Origin: SG8-41 sp035259205
Lineage (GTDB): Bacteria; Pseudomonadota; Gammaproteobacteria; Burkholderiales; SG8-41
Length of the DNA stretch: 16,374 nucleotides
NCBI GenBank assembly: GCA_035259205.1
Contig: DATFWO010000242.1
Location: 1 to 16,374, forward strand
Reading direction: 5' to 3'
Shown one piece after another: positions 7,613-15,084 of this stretch. A program made the translations under genes and the position numbers. Numbering within the stretch: the stretch's first letter is position 1; every line of letters begins with the position of its first letter. A model generated the notes under the pieces. It did not search any database. It saw only the letters and a list, made by a program, of their open reading frames with translations, and was not told the DNA's origin.

Positions 7613-7695
7613 TCATTGCATGGATCGTGCTCGTTCCTGCTCCAAGGATGGCAAGATAGTGTCCCTTAGGGTCCACTGACAGGCGGCCGCCCGGC

Positions 7696-8817
7696 ATGAA
7701 AACGCTCGGTGCAAAGGCGGAAGGCGCGCGGCTCGAGCGCGTCAAGGCGTCGCCGCGATGGACGGGCGAGCGCTTCCGCAACATGCATCCGATCATGCCC
7801 GGGCTGCGCGATCCGAGCGCTGCCATGCCTTCGTTTCACGAGGTGCTCTGCGGCGGCGGCCGCCAGATGCCGCGCCGTCCGCTCCCTTCCATGAGCCCGC
7901 TCGACGCCTGGCGGCGGACGCCCGCCAGTGGATTGCGGGCCACGTGGCTGGGCCACTCCACGGTGCTGATCGAGATCGACGGCTTGCGCGTGCTCACCGA
8001 TCCGGTGTGGGGAACGCGCGCCTCTCCATTGCGCCTCGCGGGCCCCAAGCGCTTCCAGCCCGTGCCTGTGCCGCTGAGCGCGATGCCGCCGCTCGACCTC
8101 GTGGTCGTGTCGCACGATCATTACGATCACCTCGACTATCCGACGATACGCGAGCTCGCCAGGCAGGACGTGCCCTTCGTGACGTCGCTCGGCGTTGGCG
8201 CGCACCTCGAAGCCTGGGGCGTGCGGCCGGAGCGCATCACCGAGCTCGACTGGTGGGATTCGCACGAGGTGCCGGACTGCGGACTTGCGATTACCGCTGC
8301 GCCCTCGCAGCACTTTTCGGGGCGCGGTCTGCACGATCGCAACGCCACGCTGTGGTCGGCGCTCGTCATCCGTTCGCAGCGCCACACTGTGTTCTTCAGC
8401 GGCGACACGGGGCTCACCACCGAGTATTCGCAAATCCGCGAGCGGCTGGGGCCGTTCGACCTCGTCATGCTGGAAGTCGGCGGACGCCATCCCGCGTGGG
8501 GCGACATGCACCTGGGCCCGGAAAACGCGCTGAGAGCACTGGCGCTTCTCGGCGGCGGGCCGTTCCTGCCGGTCCATTGGGGCACGTTCAGCCTGGCGAC
8601 GCATGCGTGGGACGAGCCTGCGGAGACTTTGCTGAGCCTGGGCCCCCGATCAGGTGTGCAACTCGTGATGCCGCGCCTCGGCGAGCCGGTCGAGCCGGCG
8701 GACGCGGAAAAACCAGAACCGTGGTGGCGTGTTGTCGACGCGACCGCGCGGAAACCGGAGCCCGAGGCCCCTGCGGCAACAAAGTTGCCGAAGGCAGTAC
8801 CCTGGCCGATCGATTGA
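7696..8817 (+). CDS. Metallo-beta-lactamase-fold hydrolase (NAPE-PLD/UlaG-like)
   Basis: A 373-residue metal-dependent hydrolase. The fold begins near residue 82 with TWLGHSTVLIEIDG and TDPV. The metal motif is HDHYDHLD (His140, His142, Asp144, His145). Further ligands are probably His206 (PSQHFSGRGL), Asp237 (FFSGDTG) and His294 (LPVHWGTF). PSQHFSGRG and HPAWGDMHLGPENA are typical of the subgroup that includes bacterial relatives of N-acyl-phosphatidylethanolamine phospholipase D and RomA-like proteins. The first 80 residues are basic and have no signal peptide. The start has only a weak AGGCGG nine bases upstream. It begins 83 bases after the thioredoxin-like gene, so it may be a separate unit. 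A phosphodiester substrate is plausible but not proven. Confidence 0.9.
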   Translation: MKTLGAKAEGARLERVKASPRWTGERFRNMHPIMPGLRDPSAAMPSFHEVLCGGGRQMPRRPLPSMSPLDAWRRTPASGLRATWLGHSTVLIEIDGLRVLTDPVWGTRASPLRLAGPKRFQPVPVPLSAMPPLDLVVVSHDHYDHLDYPTIRELARQDVPFVTSLGVGAHLEAWGVRPERITELDWWDSHEVPDCGLAITAAPSQHFSGRGLHDRNATLWSALVIRSQRHTVFFSGDTGLTTEYSQIRERLGPFDLVMLEVGGRHPAWGDMHLGPENALRALALLGGGPFLPVHWGTFSLATHAWDEPAETLLSLGPRSGVQLVMPRLGEPVEPADAEKPEPWWRVVDATARKPEPEAPAATKLPKAVPWPID

Positions 8818-8884
8818 ATGCGTCAAGGCACCGTTTCCACCGCAGCAGGATTGCTGGTGCACGCTTTCTCCCGAGCCGAGCGCT

Positions 8885-10540
8885 ATGTCTAATCCGACGG
8901 GAAGCGGGCCGGCGTCGCCAGCGCCGAAAATCTCAGGGTCCGCCTGGGATCCGTTTCGTCATCCGGCGTTCGCCGTGCTGTGGGGTGCGACCGTAGTCGC
9001 CAATATCGGCACCTGGATGTATAACGCGGGCGCGGGCTGGCTCATGACCGGCCTCGATCCTGATCCACTGACAGTATCGCTGGTCCAGGTCGCCACGAGC
9101 TTGCCGATATTTCTCTTTGCGCTCCCGGCCGGAGCGCTTGGCGACATCGTCGACCGGCGGCGCATGTTGATCGCCGTCGAAATCGCGACTACGGTGCTGT
9201 CGACAGCAGTCGCCGCGCTCGTATGGCTGAAGATGGTCACGCCGACAGTGCTGCTCGCATTCACGTTTCTCCTCGGGGTGTGCGGCGCGCTCACCGCGCC
9301 GGTCTGGCAGGCGATCGTGCCGCAACTGGTGCCACGCACCGATCTTCCGTCCGCGATCGCAGCCAACAGCGCAGGCATGAACGTGAGCCGCGCCGTGGGC
9401 CCAGCGTTGGGCGGGGCGATCACGGCGGCCATCGGAATAGCAGCCCCGTTCTGGCTCAATGCCGTCAGCAACCTGGGCATCATCGGCGCGCTGTTGTGGT
9501 GGCGACCGCTTCAGGCGAGCGCGCGCCGCCTTCCCGCGGAGCGCTTCCTGAGCGCGATGATTACCGGAGCGCGTCACGCCCGGCACAATCCGCACCTGCG
9601 CGCGACACTGCTGCGCGCTACGGGTTTTTTCCTCTTCGCCAGCGCCTACTGGGCGCTGCTGCCCCTCGTTGCGCGCAGCCGGATCGCCGGCGGACCGGAA
9701 ATCTACGGCATTTTGCTCGGGGCGATCGGGGCGGGCGCGGTGGCTGGTGCGCTGGCCTTGCCGTGGCTGAAGGCGCGACTCGGGCCCGACCGGCTGATGG
9801 ACGCCGGGGCGTTTGGAACCGCGGCCGCGCTCGCACTCTTCGCACTCGCACGCGACGTGACGGTCGGCCTCGCGGGGAGCCTGATCGCGGGCGTCTCGTG
9901 GATCGCGGTGCTGTCGAGCCTCAACGTGTCCGCCCAGATCGCGCTGCCGGACTGGGTGCGCGGGCGGGGGCTTGCGATCTTCGTGACCGTATTCTTCGGC
10001 GCGATGACCCTGGGGAGCGTGGTGTGGGGCCACCTGGCAGGCAGCCTCGGGTTGCCCGCTGCGCATTGGGTGGCGGCCATAGGGATGCTCGTCGCCATTC
10101 CGGCTACGCGACACTGGAAGCTGCAGACCGCGGCCGGAACGGATCTGACCCCTTCGATGCACTGGCCCGCGCCCGTCATCTCACACGAGATCGACGCTGA
10201 CCGCGGGCCGGTGCTGGTTACCGTCGAGTACCGTATCCGGCTGGAGGAGCGCGAGGCATTCCTCGACGCGCTCGCGGTCGTTTCGACGGAGCGGCGGCGG
10301 GACGGTGCGTACGACTGGGGCGTGTTCGAAGATGCCTCGGACCCGGCGCTGTATGTCGAGACGTTTTACGTCGATTCCTGGGTGGAGCACCTGCGCCAGC
10401 ACGAGCGGATAACCGGTGGCGACCGGTTGGCGGAAGAGGCGGTCCGTCGCTTTCATATAGGGGACATGCCAAAAATCACGCACTTGATCGCAGCGGGAAG
10501 AAACGACACGCCATCGCAGCCAGAACCCGGACAAAAGTGA
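8885..10540 (+). CDS. MFS exporter (MFS_3/EntS-like) with C-terminal ABM-like domain
   Basis: A 551-residue inner-membrane transporter. Residues about 25-410 form the major facilitator part, with many hydrophobic helices, a motif-A-like GALGDIVDRRRM at 83-94 between helices 2 and 3, and NVSRAVGPALGG at 166-177 in helix 5. This matches the EntS-like MFS_3 family of proton-driven exporters. Residues about 430-540 are soluble (VLVTVEYRIRLEEREAFLDA, GAYDWGVFEDASDP, FYVDSWVEHLRQHERITGGD) and resemble an antibiotic-biosynthesis-monooxygenase-like ferredoxin fold, an arrangement known in this family. The start at 8885 is the first Met before the conserved cytoplasmic DPFRHPAFAVLW segment. The frame is open back to 8729, but that region overlaps the upstream hydrolase. 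The binding site is weak. The cargo is unknown. Confidence 0.9.
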   Translation: MSNPTGSGPASPAPKISGSAWDPFRHPAFAVLWGATVVANIGTWMYNAGAGWLMTGLDPDPLTVSLVQVATSLPIFLFALPAGALGDIVDRRRMLIAVEIATTVLSTAVAALVWLKMVTPTVLLAFTFLLGVCGALTAPVWQAIVPQLVPRTDLPSAIAANSAGMNVSRAVGPALGGAITAAIGIAAPFWLNAVSNLGIIGALLWWRPLQASARRLPAERFLSAMITGARHARHNPHLRATLLRATGFFLFASAYWALLPLVARSRIAGGPEIYGILLGAIGAGAVAGALALPWLKARLGPDRLMDAGAFGTAAALALFALARDVTVGLAGSLIAGVSWIAVLSSLNVSAQIALPDWVRGRGLAIFVTVFFGAMTLGSVVWGHLAGSLGLPAAHWVAAIGMLVAIPATRHWKLQTAAGTDLTPSMHWPAPVISHEIDADRGPVLVTVEYRIRLEEREAFLDALAVVSTERRRDGAYDWGVFEDASDPALYVETFYVDSWVEHLRQHERITGGDRLAEEAVRRFHIGDMPKITHLIAAGRNDTPSQPEPGQK

Positions 10541-10551
10541 GGGTTCATTCG

Positions 10552-10569
10552 GATCAATCGTCGTTGATC
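10552..10569. repeat. Small inverted repeat after the MFS gene
   Basis: GATCAA, a 6-base spacer and TTGATC form a perfect 6-base inverted repeat 12 bases after the MFS stop codon and ahead of the psiE-like gene. It has no T-run, so it is a weak terminator candidate. It could equally be an operator-like palindrome or chance. Confidence 0.3.
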
Positions 10570-10649
10570 GGAAAGTTACTTCGCAGGGCGATCCTAAATG
10601 CTTCCAGTGCGCTTACGCCGGTCCGAGGGAGACCGAATGTCGCCCGCGG

Positions 10650-10655
10650 TATACT
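10650..10655 (+). promoter_or_regulatory. Possible -10 element ahead of the psiE-like gene
   Basis: TATACT lies 43 bases before the ATG at 10698 and matches the sigma-70 -10 consensus at five of six positions. No convincing -35 hexamer sits 16-18 bases upstream (the sequence there is purine-rich GGGAGA), and I see no PhoB box. It is only a candidate. Confidence 0.25.
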
Positions 10656-10697
10656 CGAGCCCCGGCGCCCCGGCAGCCGCTCGGGTAGGGAGTGATC

Positions 10698-11171
10698 ATG
10701 GAAAACATCAAGGACAAGCTCGACCAATTGGGAAACGCGCTCGTGAGCGGCTTTCAGCTCGCCGCCCTGTTCGTGATCGGCGCAACCATCGTCTGGTCGG
10801 CGGTGCACGAGTATCTCGATATGATCCAGGCCGGGCGCGCAAAGCTCGACGACATCCTGCTCCTCTTCATCTACCTCGAGCTCGGCACCATGGTGGGAAT
10901 CTACTTCAAGACCGATCGCCTGCCGGTGCTGTTCCTGATCTACGTCGCCATCACCGCGATAACCCGCTTTCTGGCCGTCGACATGAAAGAACTGCCGATC
11001 GAAAGTCTGCTCGTCGGCACCGGGTCGATCCTCGTGCTCACGCTGGCGGCCTTGATGTTGCAGATAGCGGCGTCCAGGTTTCCGGCCTCCGACGAGCGCA
11101 AGGAACCCGGACCTGGCATCGACTCCGGATCCGGCAGCGTCGGGCGTCCCACTCGCGCCAGCCCCGCCTGA
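10698..11171 (+). CDS. psiE: PsiE-family (phosphate-starvation-inducible) membrane protein
   Basis: A 157-residue integral membrane protein with four hydrophobic segments at about 14-36, 52-70, 75-93 and 103-125, and a polar, Pro/Ser-rich tail. The DDILLLFIYLELGTMVGIYF segment and the TDRLPVLFLIYVAITAITR segment with their conserved charged residues are the hallmark of the PsiE family, named for an E. coli gene induced by phosphate limitation. The molecular role of the family is not known. AGGGAG at 10687-10692 is 5 bases before the ATG. A GTG at 10692 overlaps that site and is rejected as a start. It stands alone, 157 bases after the MFS gene and convergent with the next gene. I see no evidence here for phosphate control. 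Confidence 0.85.
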   Translation: MENIKDKLDQLGNALVSGFQLAALFVIGATIVWSAVHEYLDMIQAGRAKLDDILLLFIYLELGTMVGIYFKTDRLPVLFLIYVAITAITRFLAVDMKELPIESLLVGTGSILVLTLAALMLQIAASRFPASDERKEPGPGIDSGSGSVGRPTRASPA

Positions 11172-11241
11172 GATCGACTGGAACCCCTAAGGTCGGGTGC
11201 TGAACCACCGGACCTCGCGTGCCCGCCGTCTTCGAGCGCGG

Positions 11242-11598
11242 TTAATGGGAGAAGCGCGTGAGAGCGCCTGTTCTCCAGCGGCTCCTGTCGGTGAGTTGAC
11301 ATAACATCTGACGGGTCGCGCGGTCGGTTCCGCTCAGCTCCAGCTGGATGTGCCCAATGTCGGTGCAGCACGCGACCGTCGCAGCCACCGAAAATGTATC
11401 CATTCCCTGGCTCGTGCGAAACCGGATGGTGCATCTCGCGCCTGGAACGAAACAATCCGTGTCGTGCGCTGCCACCGTCAGTACGAGCGTGCTTCTCACT
11501 GACAGGTCGAGCAACCGCACATTGCGACAGGTTCCTGAAAAATTGACCGTCGCCTGTCCATAAAATGGCGTGTGTCTAAAAAGATAGCGTCCGGTCAT
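11242..11598 (-). CDS. Small PilZ-like protein
   Basis: A 118-residue cytoplasmic protein of mainly beta character, resembling a single PilZ domain, the c-di-GMP receptor fold. It has an Arg-bearing N-terminus (RYLFRHTPF, residues 4-12), then VNF, then DLSVRSTLVL at 31-40 where PilZ proteins have D/N-x-S-x-x-G, a GARCTIRF strand at 53-60, and a C-terminal IGHIQLELSG strand. The Gly of the second c-di-GMP motif is not at its usual place and the N-terminal RxxxR is imperfect (R4, R8), so c-di-GMP binding is uncertain. It carries five Cys residues, more than usual. The gene is alone on the minus strand, convergent with the psiE-like gene (70-base gap) and divergent from a membrane protein. The assignment is from pattern only. 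An unrelated small beta protein is possible. Confidence 0.6.
   Translation of the reverse strand: MTGRYLFRHTPFYGQATVNFSGTCRNVRLLDLSVRSTLVLTVAAHDTDCFVPGARCTIRFRTSQGMDTFSVAATVACCTDIGHIQLELSGTDRATRQMLCQLTDRSRWRTGALTRFSH
11248..11276. repeat. Hairpin-forming inverted repeat at the convergent gene ends
   Basis: GGAGAAGCGC, a 6-base loop (GTGAGA), then GCGC, a 3-base bulge (CTG) and TTCTCC can form a 10-pair stem. It lies in the last codons of the minus-strand PilZ-like gene and downstream of the psiE-like gene. Neither strand has a following T-run, so intrinsic termination is not assured, but the position between converging genes fits a bidirectional transcription block. Confidence 0.3.
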
Positions 11599-11817
11599 GG
11601 CACTTACACCCTGTTTTCAGTAGGCTCACTCTTGCACGCCAATATGACAACAGAGTTTCGATTGCAGCAGGGATTCATTTGAGGGCTTTTACCGACGAAT
11701 GCCTCGCCCGCAAAGAGGCGTTTATGACAGCCTTGTGACCGCGATGCCGCCCCCAGGTTGAGGTAAGCTGCCGCACGCGTTCCTTGTTACAACGACCTAT
11801 TGCGGGAGAACTCGAGC
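11599..11817. other. Divergent intergenic region, no gene seen
   Basis: About 220 bases between the PilZ-like gene (minus) and the membrane protein (plus), with visibly lower GC content than the genes on either side over its first 100 bases. It should hold promoters for both. I found no clear -35/-10 pair on either strand. The only structure noticed is a short GCCTC/GAGGC pair with a 9-base loop at 11701-11719, followed on the plus strand by GTTT, which is too weak to call. Confidence 0.4.
11804..11808 (+). promoter_or_regulatory. Ribosome binding site pointing to a TTG start at 11818
   Basis: GGGAG lies 9 bases before TTG at 11818. The earlier in-frame TTG at 11800 has no such site, and no ATG occurs before the first hydrophobic segment. 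TTG starts are uncommon, so the start stays tentative. Confidence 0.5.
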
Positions 11818-12648
11818 TTGTCGAGCGCCTGGTTGGTCTGGTGGTCGGTCCTCTGCGTTGCGACCGCTGTCAATATTGCCGCGTGGTCCTATTCGGCCTG
11901 GTTGCATGGCCGTCGGAGAGTGCCGATGCCGCGCGATATCTACGCGACACGGCGAAGCTTGCTGATCCTGTCGGCCATTTACGTGGCCGGCTGCGGCTTC
12001 AGGTCGCTGCTGCCGATGGTGGATGTGCCGCGCATCTGCCTGCACGACACGTGGGTATCGCGGGTCGTCGTCGGGCGCTCGGTCGCAACCGCCGCGGAAC
12101 TTGCGTTCGTTGCGCAATGGGCGCTGCTGCTGCGCGAGGCCGGTTTGGCGGGGGAGCACAGCCTCGCGACGCGCGTTTCCCGGCTTCTCGTGCCTCTGAT
12201 TGTTATCGCAGAACTCTGTTCCTGGTCCGCGGTGCTCACGACGAACAATCTTTTGCACGCAAGCGAGAATTCACTCTGGACGGTGGCAGCGGTGCTCGCA
12301 ATTGCGGGAGTGGTCTCCATTCGACCGTCGCTGGACGACAAGGGGAGGCGTTTCGCGACCGCCGCGATCATCTGCGGGGCCGTGTACGTCGCGTTCATGA
12401 CGACCATCGATATACCGATGTACCTCTCGCGCTGGCAGGCCGACCTCGCCGCGGGCCGCGTCTATCTGTCGTCGAGCGAGGGCATGCACCAGATCGTGCA
12501 GCGCTGTATCGTCACTCGCGATTGGTCGAGCTGGCGGGATGATGTGGCGTGGATCTCGCTGTACTTCACTGCGGCGGTGTGGATCAGCATCGCCCTCGCG
12601 CATGTCCCTCCCCTGCGCTCACCCGGGCACTACCATGGTAGCGGTTAG
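11818..12648 (+). CDS. Seven-helix membrane protein of unknown function
   Basis: I do not recognise this family. The 276-residue protein has about seven hydrophobic segments at 5-27, 47-65, 87-106, 121-140, 152-168, 180-199 and 243-262, so it is an inner-membrane protein. Loops hold a few distinctive residues: the basic RRR before segment 2, RSLLPMVDVPRICLHDTW (62-79) after it, which could form a small extracytoplasmic element with Cys and His, and a longer SSEGMHQIVQRC region (219-230) before the last helix. The TTG start is chosen from a GGGAG at 9 bases, and the earlier TTG at 11800 would add six residues. It is divergent from the PilZ-like gene and 164 bases ahead of a His-rich membrane protein gene on the same strand. 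Codon use looks like that of its neighbours. It may be related to small heme- or lipid-handling membrane proteins, but nothing in the sequence proves that. Confidence 0.75.
   Translation: MSSAWLVWWSVLCVATAVNIAAWSYSAWLHGRRRVPMPRDIYATRRSLLILSAIYVAGCGFRSLLPMVDVPRICLHDTWVSRVVVGRSVATAAELAFVAQWALLLREAGLAGEHSLATRVSRLLVPLIVIAELCSWSAVLTTNNLLHASENSLWTVAAVLAIAGVVSIRPSLDDKGRRFATAAIICGAVYVAFMTTIDIPMYLSRWQADLAAGRVYLSSSEGMHQIVQRCIVTRDWSSWRDDVAWISLYFTAAVWISIALAHVPPLRSPGHYHGSG
12630..12641. repeat. 12-base perfect palindrome at the 3' end of the membrane protein gene
   Basis: CTACCATGGTAG is fully self-complementary and lies in the last codons of the gene. It lacks a loop and a T-run, so it is not a normal terminator. 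It may be chance. Confidence 0.3.
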
Positions 12649-12800
12649 CCAGGCTCGTCTTATCGACTGCCTGTCATCCGTCATGCATACGTCACAAGAG
12701 TGAATCGGGAGTGCCGTCAATAGGTTGTCATCGTTTCTTAAAGTTGCTGTCGCATTTGGTGGGTAATCTTCCTGTTGTCGCCGTACTGTCACGGCGCTTT

Positions 12801-12807
12801 AAGGGAG
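12801..12807 (+). promoter_or_regulatory. Ribosome binding site deciding the 12813 start
   Basis: AAGGGAG is 5 bases before the ATG at 12813. The frame is open upstream to 12711, but that extension has no binding site and a composition unlike the protein, so 12813 is chosen. Confidence 0.7.
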
Positions 12808-12812
12808 ATTTC

Positions 12813-13421
12813 ATGAAGGAACTCATGCGAGCCCTCGAAACCCAGCGGTGGGACGACCATCGTTACTACCACCACAGTCGGATCAACCAGTCCTTGCACC
12901 TCGTTTCCGCCATCAGCTTCCTCTCTGCCTACGCGCTGCTCTTTACGAGTCCCGTTGCCGCGGCGCTCATCGGTTGGCTCATCGCGATGACGAGCCGCCA
13001 GATCGGTCATTTCATCTTCGAGCCCAAGGGGTACGACCACGTCAACCACGCTACCCACGAGCACAAGGAGGCGATCAAGGTCGGCTACAACTTGCGCCGC
13101 AAGGTCGTGCTCTTGACATTGTGGGCGCTCTCGCCGCTTACGCTGTGCGTCGACCCGACCTTGTTCGGGCTGTTCGAGCCGAAACCGGGCATGGATGATT
13201 TCGTGCACCGGGTCGGGCTCGTTTGGCTATGGCTGGGGGTTGGCGGACTGCTGTTCCGGGTGCTGCAGCTCTTCTTCGTGCGGAACGTTCAGACGGGGCT
13301 CGTATGGATGCTCAAGATCCTCACCGATCCGTTCCACGATCTCAAGCTCTATCACAAGGCGCCGCTCTACCTGCTGCGCGGCGAATTGATCGACCCGATG
13401 CTGCACGCCGGGCGCGGTTGA
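12813..13421 (+). CDS. His-rich membrane protein resembling the Mpo1/DUF962 family
   Basis: A 202-residue membrane protein with hydrophobic segments at about 30-44, 47-61, 97-113 and 133-155. Residues 19-29 (YYHHSRINQSLH) and 63-70 (RQIGHFIFEP) resemble the YxxHHxxxxNxxLH and GHFxFE signatures of the Mpo1/DUF962 family, whose yeast member is an Fe(II)-dependent dioxygenase acting on 2-hydroxy fatty acids. More His residues follow (H76, H79, H82, H84 in VNHATHEHK), so a metal centre at the membrane surface is plausible. The protein is longer than a minimal DUF962 protein, with an extra C-terminal amphipathic region (TDPFHDLKLYHKAPLYLLRG). A lipid substrate is inferred from the family resemblance only. 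It is convergent with the aminotransferase gene and their stop codons abut. It could instead be a different His-rich membrane oxygenase. Confidence 0.65.
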   Translation: MKELMRALETQRWDDHRYYHHSRINQSLHLVSAISFLSAYALLFTSPVAAALIGWLIAMTSRQIGHFIFEPKGYDHVNHATHEHKEAIKVGYNLRRKVVLLTLWALSPLTLCVDPTLFGLFEPKPGMDDFVHRVGLVWLWLGVGGLLFRVLQLFFVRNVQTGLVWMLKILTDPFHDLKLYHKAPLYLLRGELIDPMLHAGRG

Positions 13422-15068
13422 TCAGAGACGTTGGGCGATCATCTCCCGCAGGATGCCGCGCCGGATCGCCTTGTTGGTGAGCGCGGCGTCCGACCACCAC
13501 CAGCCGTCGTCGCGCATGGCGACGGCGGCCGCGACGAACCGCTCTACAACGGCGTCGAAGTCGGCGTCGCCGTAATCGAAGCTGAAGATCATTCGCCCGG
13601 TGCCGACCCAGCTCAACGCGATTCCCTCCGCGCGCAGGTAGTACTGGAGCATCCAGTTGTAGCGCGACGGCTGCGTGTAGCACACCGTCCAGATCGACGA
13701 CAGGTTGGCTACGCGGACGGGCACCCCGGCCTCGGCGAGACGGTTATTCATCCGCGCCGCGCGCGCGTTCCAGCGCTCATCGAGCCCGTCGTAGAGCAAG
13801 CGGATCTCCGGCGTTGCCATGTGCTCGAGGAAGACCTGCATCGCGCCCATGACGTAGGGATGGGAATTGAACGTGCCGCGCGCGAAGCAGATGTCGGCCG
13901 GGCGCTCGGGGCGATATCGCCGCATGAAGTTTTTGCGGCCGCACAGCACTCCGACCGGAAGTCCGCCACCGAGCGTCTTGCCATAAGTCACGAGGTCCGC
14001 GCGCACGCCGAAGTATTCCTGCGCGCCTCCCGGAGCGAGGCGGAATCCCACAAAGATTTCATCGAAGATCAAAGCGATGCCCTTTGCCGTGCACACGGCG
14101 CGAAGACGGCGCAGCCACTCGGCGTAGGCGGCCCTGTCGAAATGCGCGCCGCGTGCGCTATCCACCAGCGACCCGTCGCCCGGCGCCGCCGCGTTCGGAT
14201 GGAGCGCCTGCAGAGGATTGACCAACACGCAGGCGATGTCGCGGCGCGTATCCAGCACGCGCAGCGAACGCACGTCCATGTCCTTCAGGGTGTAGGTTTC
14301 CCGTGGCGGGCGGGGATTGCCGACTCCCGGCTGTACGTCCCCCCACCAGCCATGGTAGGCGCCGCAGAAGCGCACGAGATGCGAGCGCCGGGTATGGTAG
14401 CGCGCCAGGCGCACAGCCTGCATTACCGCTTCCGTGCCCGACATGTGAAACGAAACTTCTTCGAGACCGGAGATTTCGCGCAGGCGGGCGACGTTATATG
14501 CGACCGCCGGATGGTACGGCCCGAGCACCGGACCGAGCCCTGCGACCCGGGCGGCACCCTCTGCGATGCAGGCCTTGTAGAACTCGTGACCGAAGAGGTT
14601 GACGCCGTAGGAGCCGGACAGATCGTAGAAACGGTTGCCGTCGAGGTCGGTGATCATCGTGCCGGAGGTCGAGTCGGCGAATGCCCCGACCGGAAGATAT
14701 CGGCTCACGAGCTCCCGGTACTGGAACGGCACGCGGTAGGCCGCCGTGAACTGCAGGTCCGAGATGCCACCCTCGGCCTCGGCAGTCAGGCGCAACGTGC
14801 GCGGAAAGCGATCGCGGTAGACCTCTGCGAGACGCTGAAAACCGGCACGGCGGCGGGATGCGATCTCTCCGGGAGCTCCGTCAGAGCAAAAGAAGGTGTC
14901 TTCGGCATAGCCATAGAACGGTATCAGGGCGGCAATGCGCTGCGCGACACGCGCGTGGCCGGAAAGGGACGGGTGCTTGGCCCGCGAGAGTGCGAGCCGC
15001 CGCGCAAGACGCGGCAGCGTGATGGCGGCCGCAGCAGCCAGTCCGAAGTACAGTGTCGTTTCGTCCAT
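13422..15068 (-). CDS. Class-III PLP aminotransferase (glutamate-1-semialdehyde aminomutase-like) with N-terminal hydrophobic segment
   Basis: A 548-residue PLP enzyme of fold type I. The class-III core spans about 115-548: a GSYGVNLFGH segment, SGTEAVMQAVRLAR (210-223), the AYHGWWGD motif (237-244), Asp336 in IFDEIFVGFR, which would contact the PLP nitrogen, and the Schiff-base Lys364 in TYGKTLGGGLPVG. This is closest to glutamate-1-semialdehyde 2,1-aminomutase and related transaminases, which are about 430 residues long. The extra first 110 residues contain a hydrophobic segment (about 5-20) followed by basic residues, suggesting a membrane anchor, then a segment of no known domain. It is therefore unlikely to be the heme-pathway HemL. 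The ATG at 15068 is the best start by protein, but the nearest Shine-Dalgarno sequence is 14-16 bases away. Its start is only 46 bases from the divergent decarboxylase gene, which suggests shared control. Confidence 0.88.
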   Translation of the reverse strand: MDETTLYFGLAAAAAITLPRLARRLALSRAKHPSLSGHARVAQRIAALIPFYGYAEDTFFCSDGAPGEIASRRRAGFQRLAEVYRDRFPRTLRLTAEAEGGISDLQFTAAYRVPFQYRELVSRYLPVGAFADSTSGTMITDLDGNRFYDLSGSYGVNLFGHEFYKACIAEGAARVAGLGPVLGPYHPAVAYNVARLREISGLEEVSFHMSGTEAVMQAVRLARYHTRRSHLVRFCGAYHGWWGDVQPGVGNPRPPRETYTLKDMDVRSLRVLDTRRDIACVLVNPLQALHPNAAAPGDGSLVDSARGAHFDRAAYAEWLRRLRAVCTAKGIALIFDEIFVGFRLAPGGAQEYFGVRADLVTYGKTLGGGLPVGVLCGRKNFMRRYRPERPADICFARGTFNSHPYVMGAMQVFLEHMATPEIRLLYDGLDERWNARAARMNNRLAEAGVPVRVANLSSIWTVCYTQPSRYNWMLQYYLRAEGIALSWVGTGRMIFSFDYGDADFDAVVERFVAAAVAMRDDGWWWSDAALTNKAIRRGILREMIAQRL

Positions 15069-15078
15069 GGCGCATTCG

Positions 15079-15084
15079 TATACT
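15079..15084 (+). promoter_or_regulatory. Possible -10 element for the decarboxylase gene
   Basis: TATACT lies 30 bases before the ATG at 15115. It overlaps the minus-strand Shine-Dalgarno region of the aminotransferase. No good -35 hexamer is visible at 16-18 bases, so this is only a candidate. Confidence 0.25.

Noticed and set aside
7658..7677. Weak hairpin between the thioredoxin-like and metallo-hydrolase genes
   Set aside because: Short interrupted pairing (AGTG/CACT and CCC/GGG) with no T-run. Not enough to call a terminator.
8774..8790. Inverted repeat CGGCAAC-AAA-GTTGCCG
   Set aside because: It is a perfect 7-base stem but lies inside the metallo-hydrolase coding sequence with no T-run. 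It is likely to be codon coincidence.
8729..8884. N-terminal extension of the MFS protein
   Set aside because: It overlaps the end of the upstream hydrolase gene, and the sequence lacks any family similarity.
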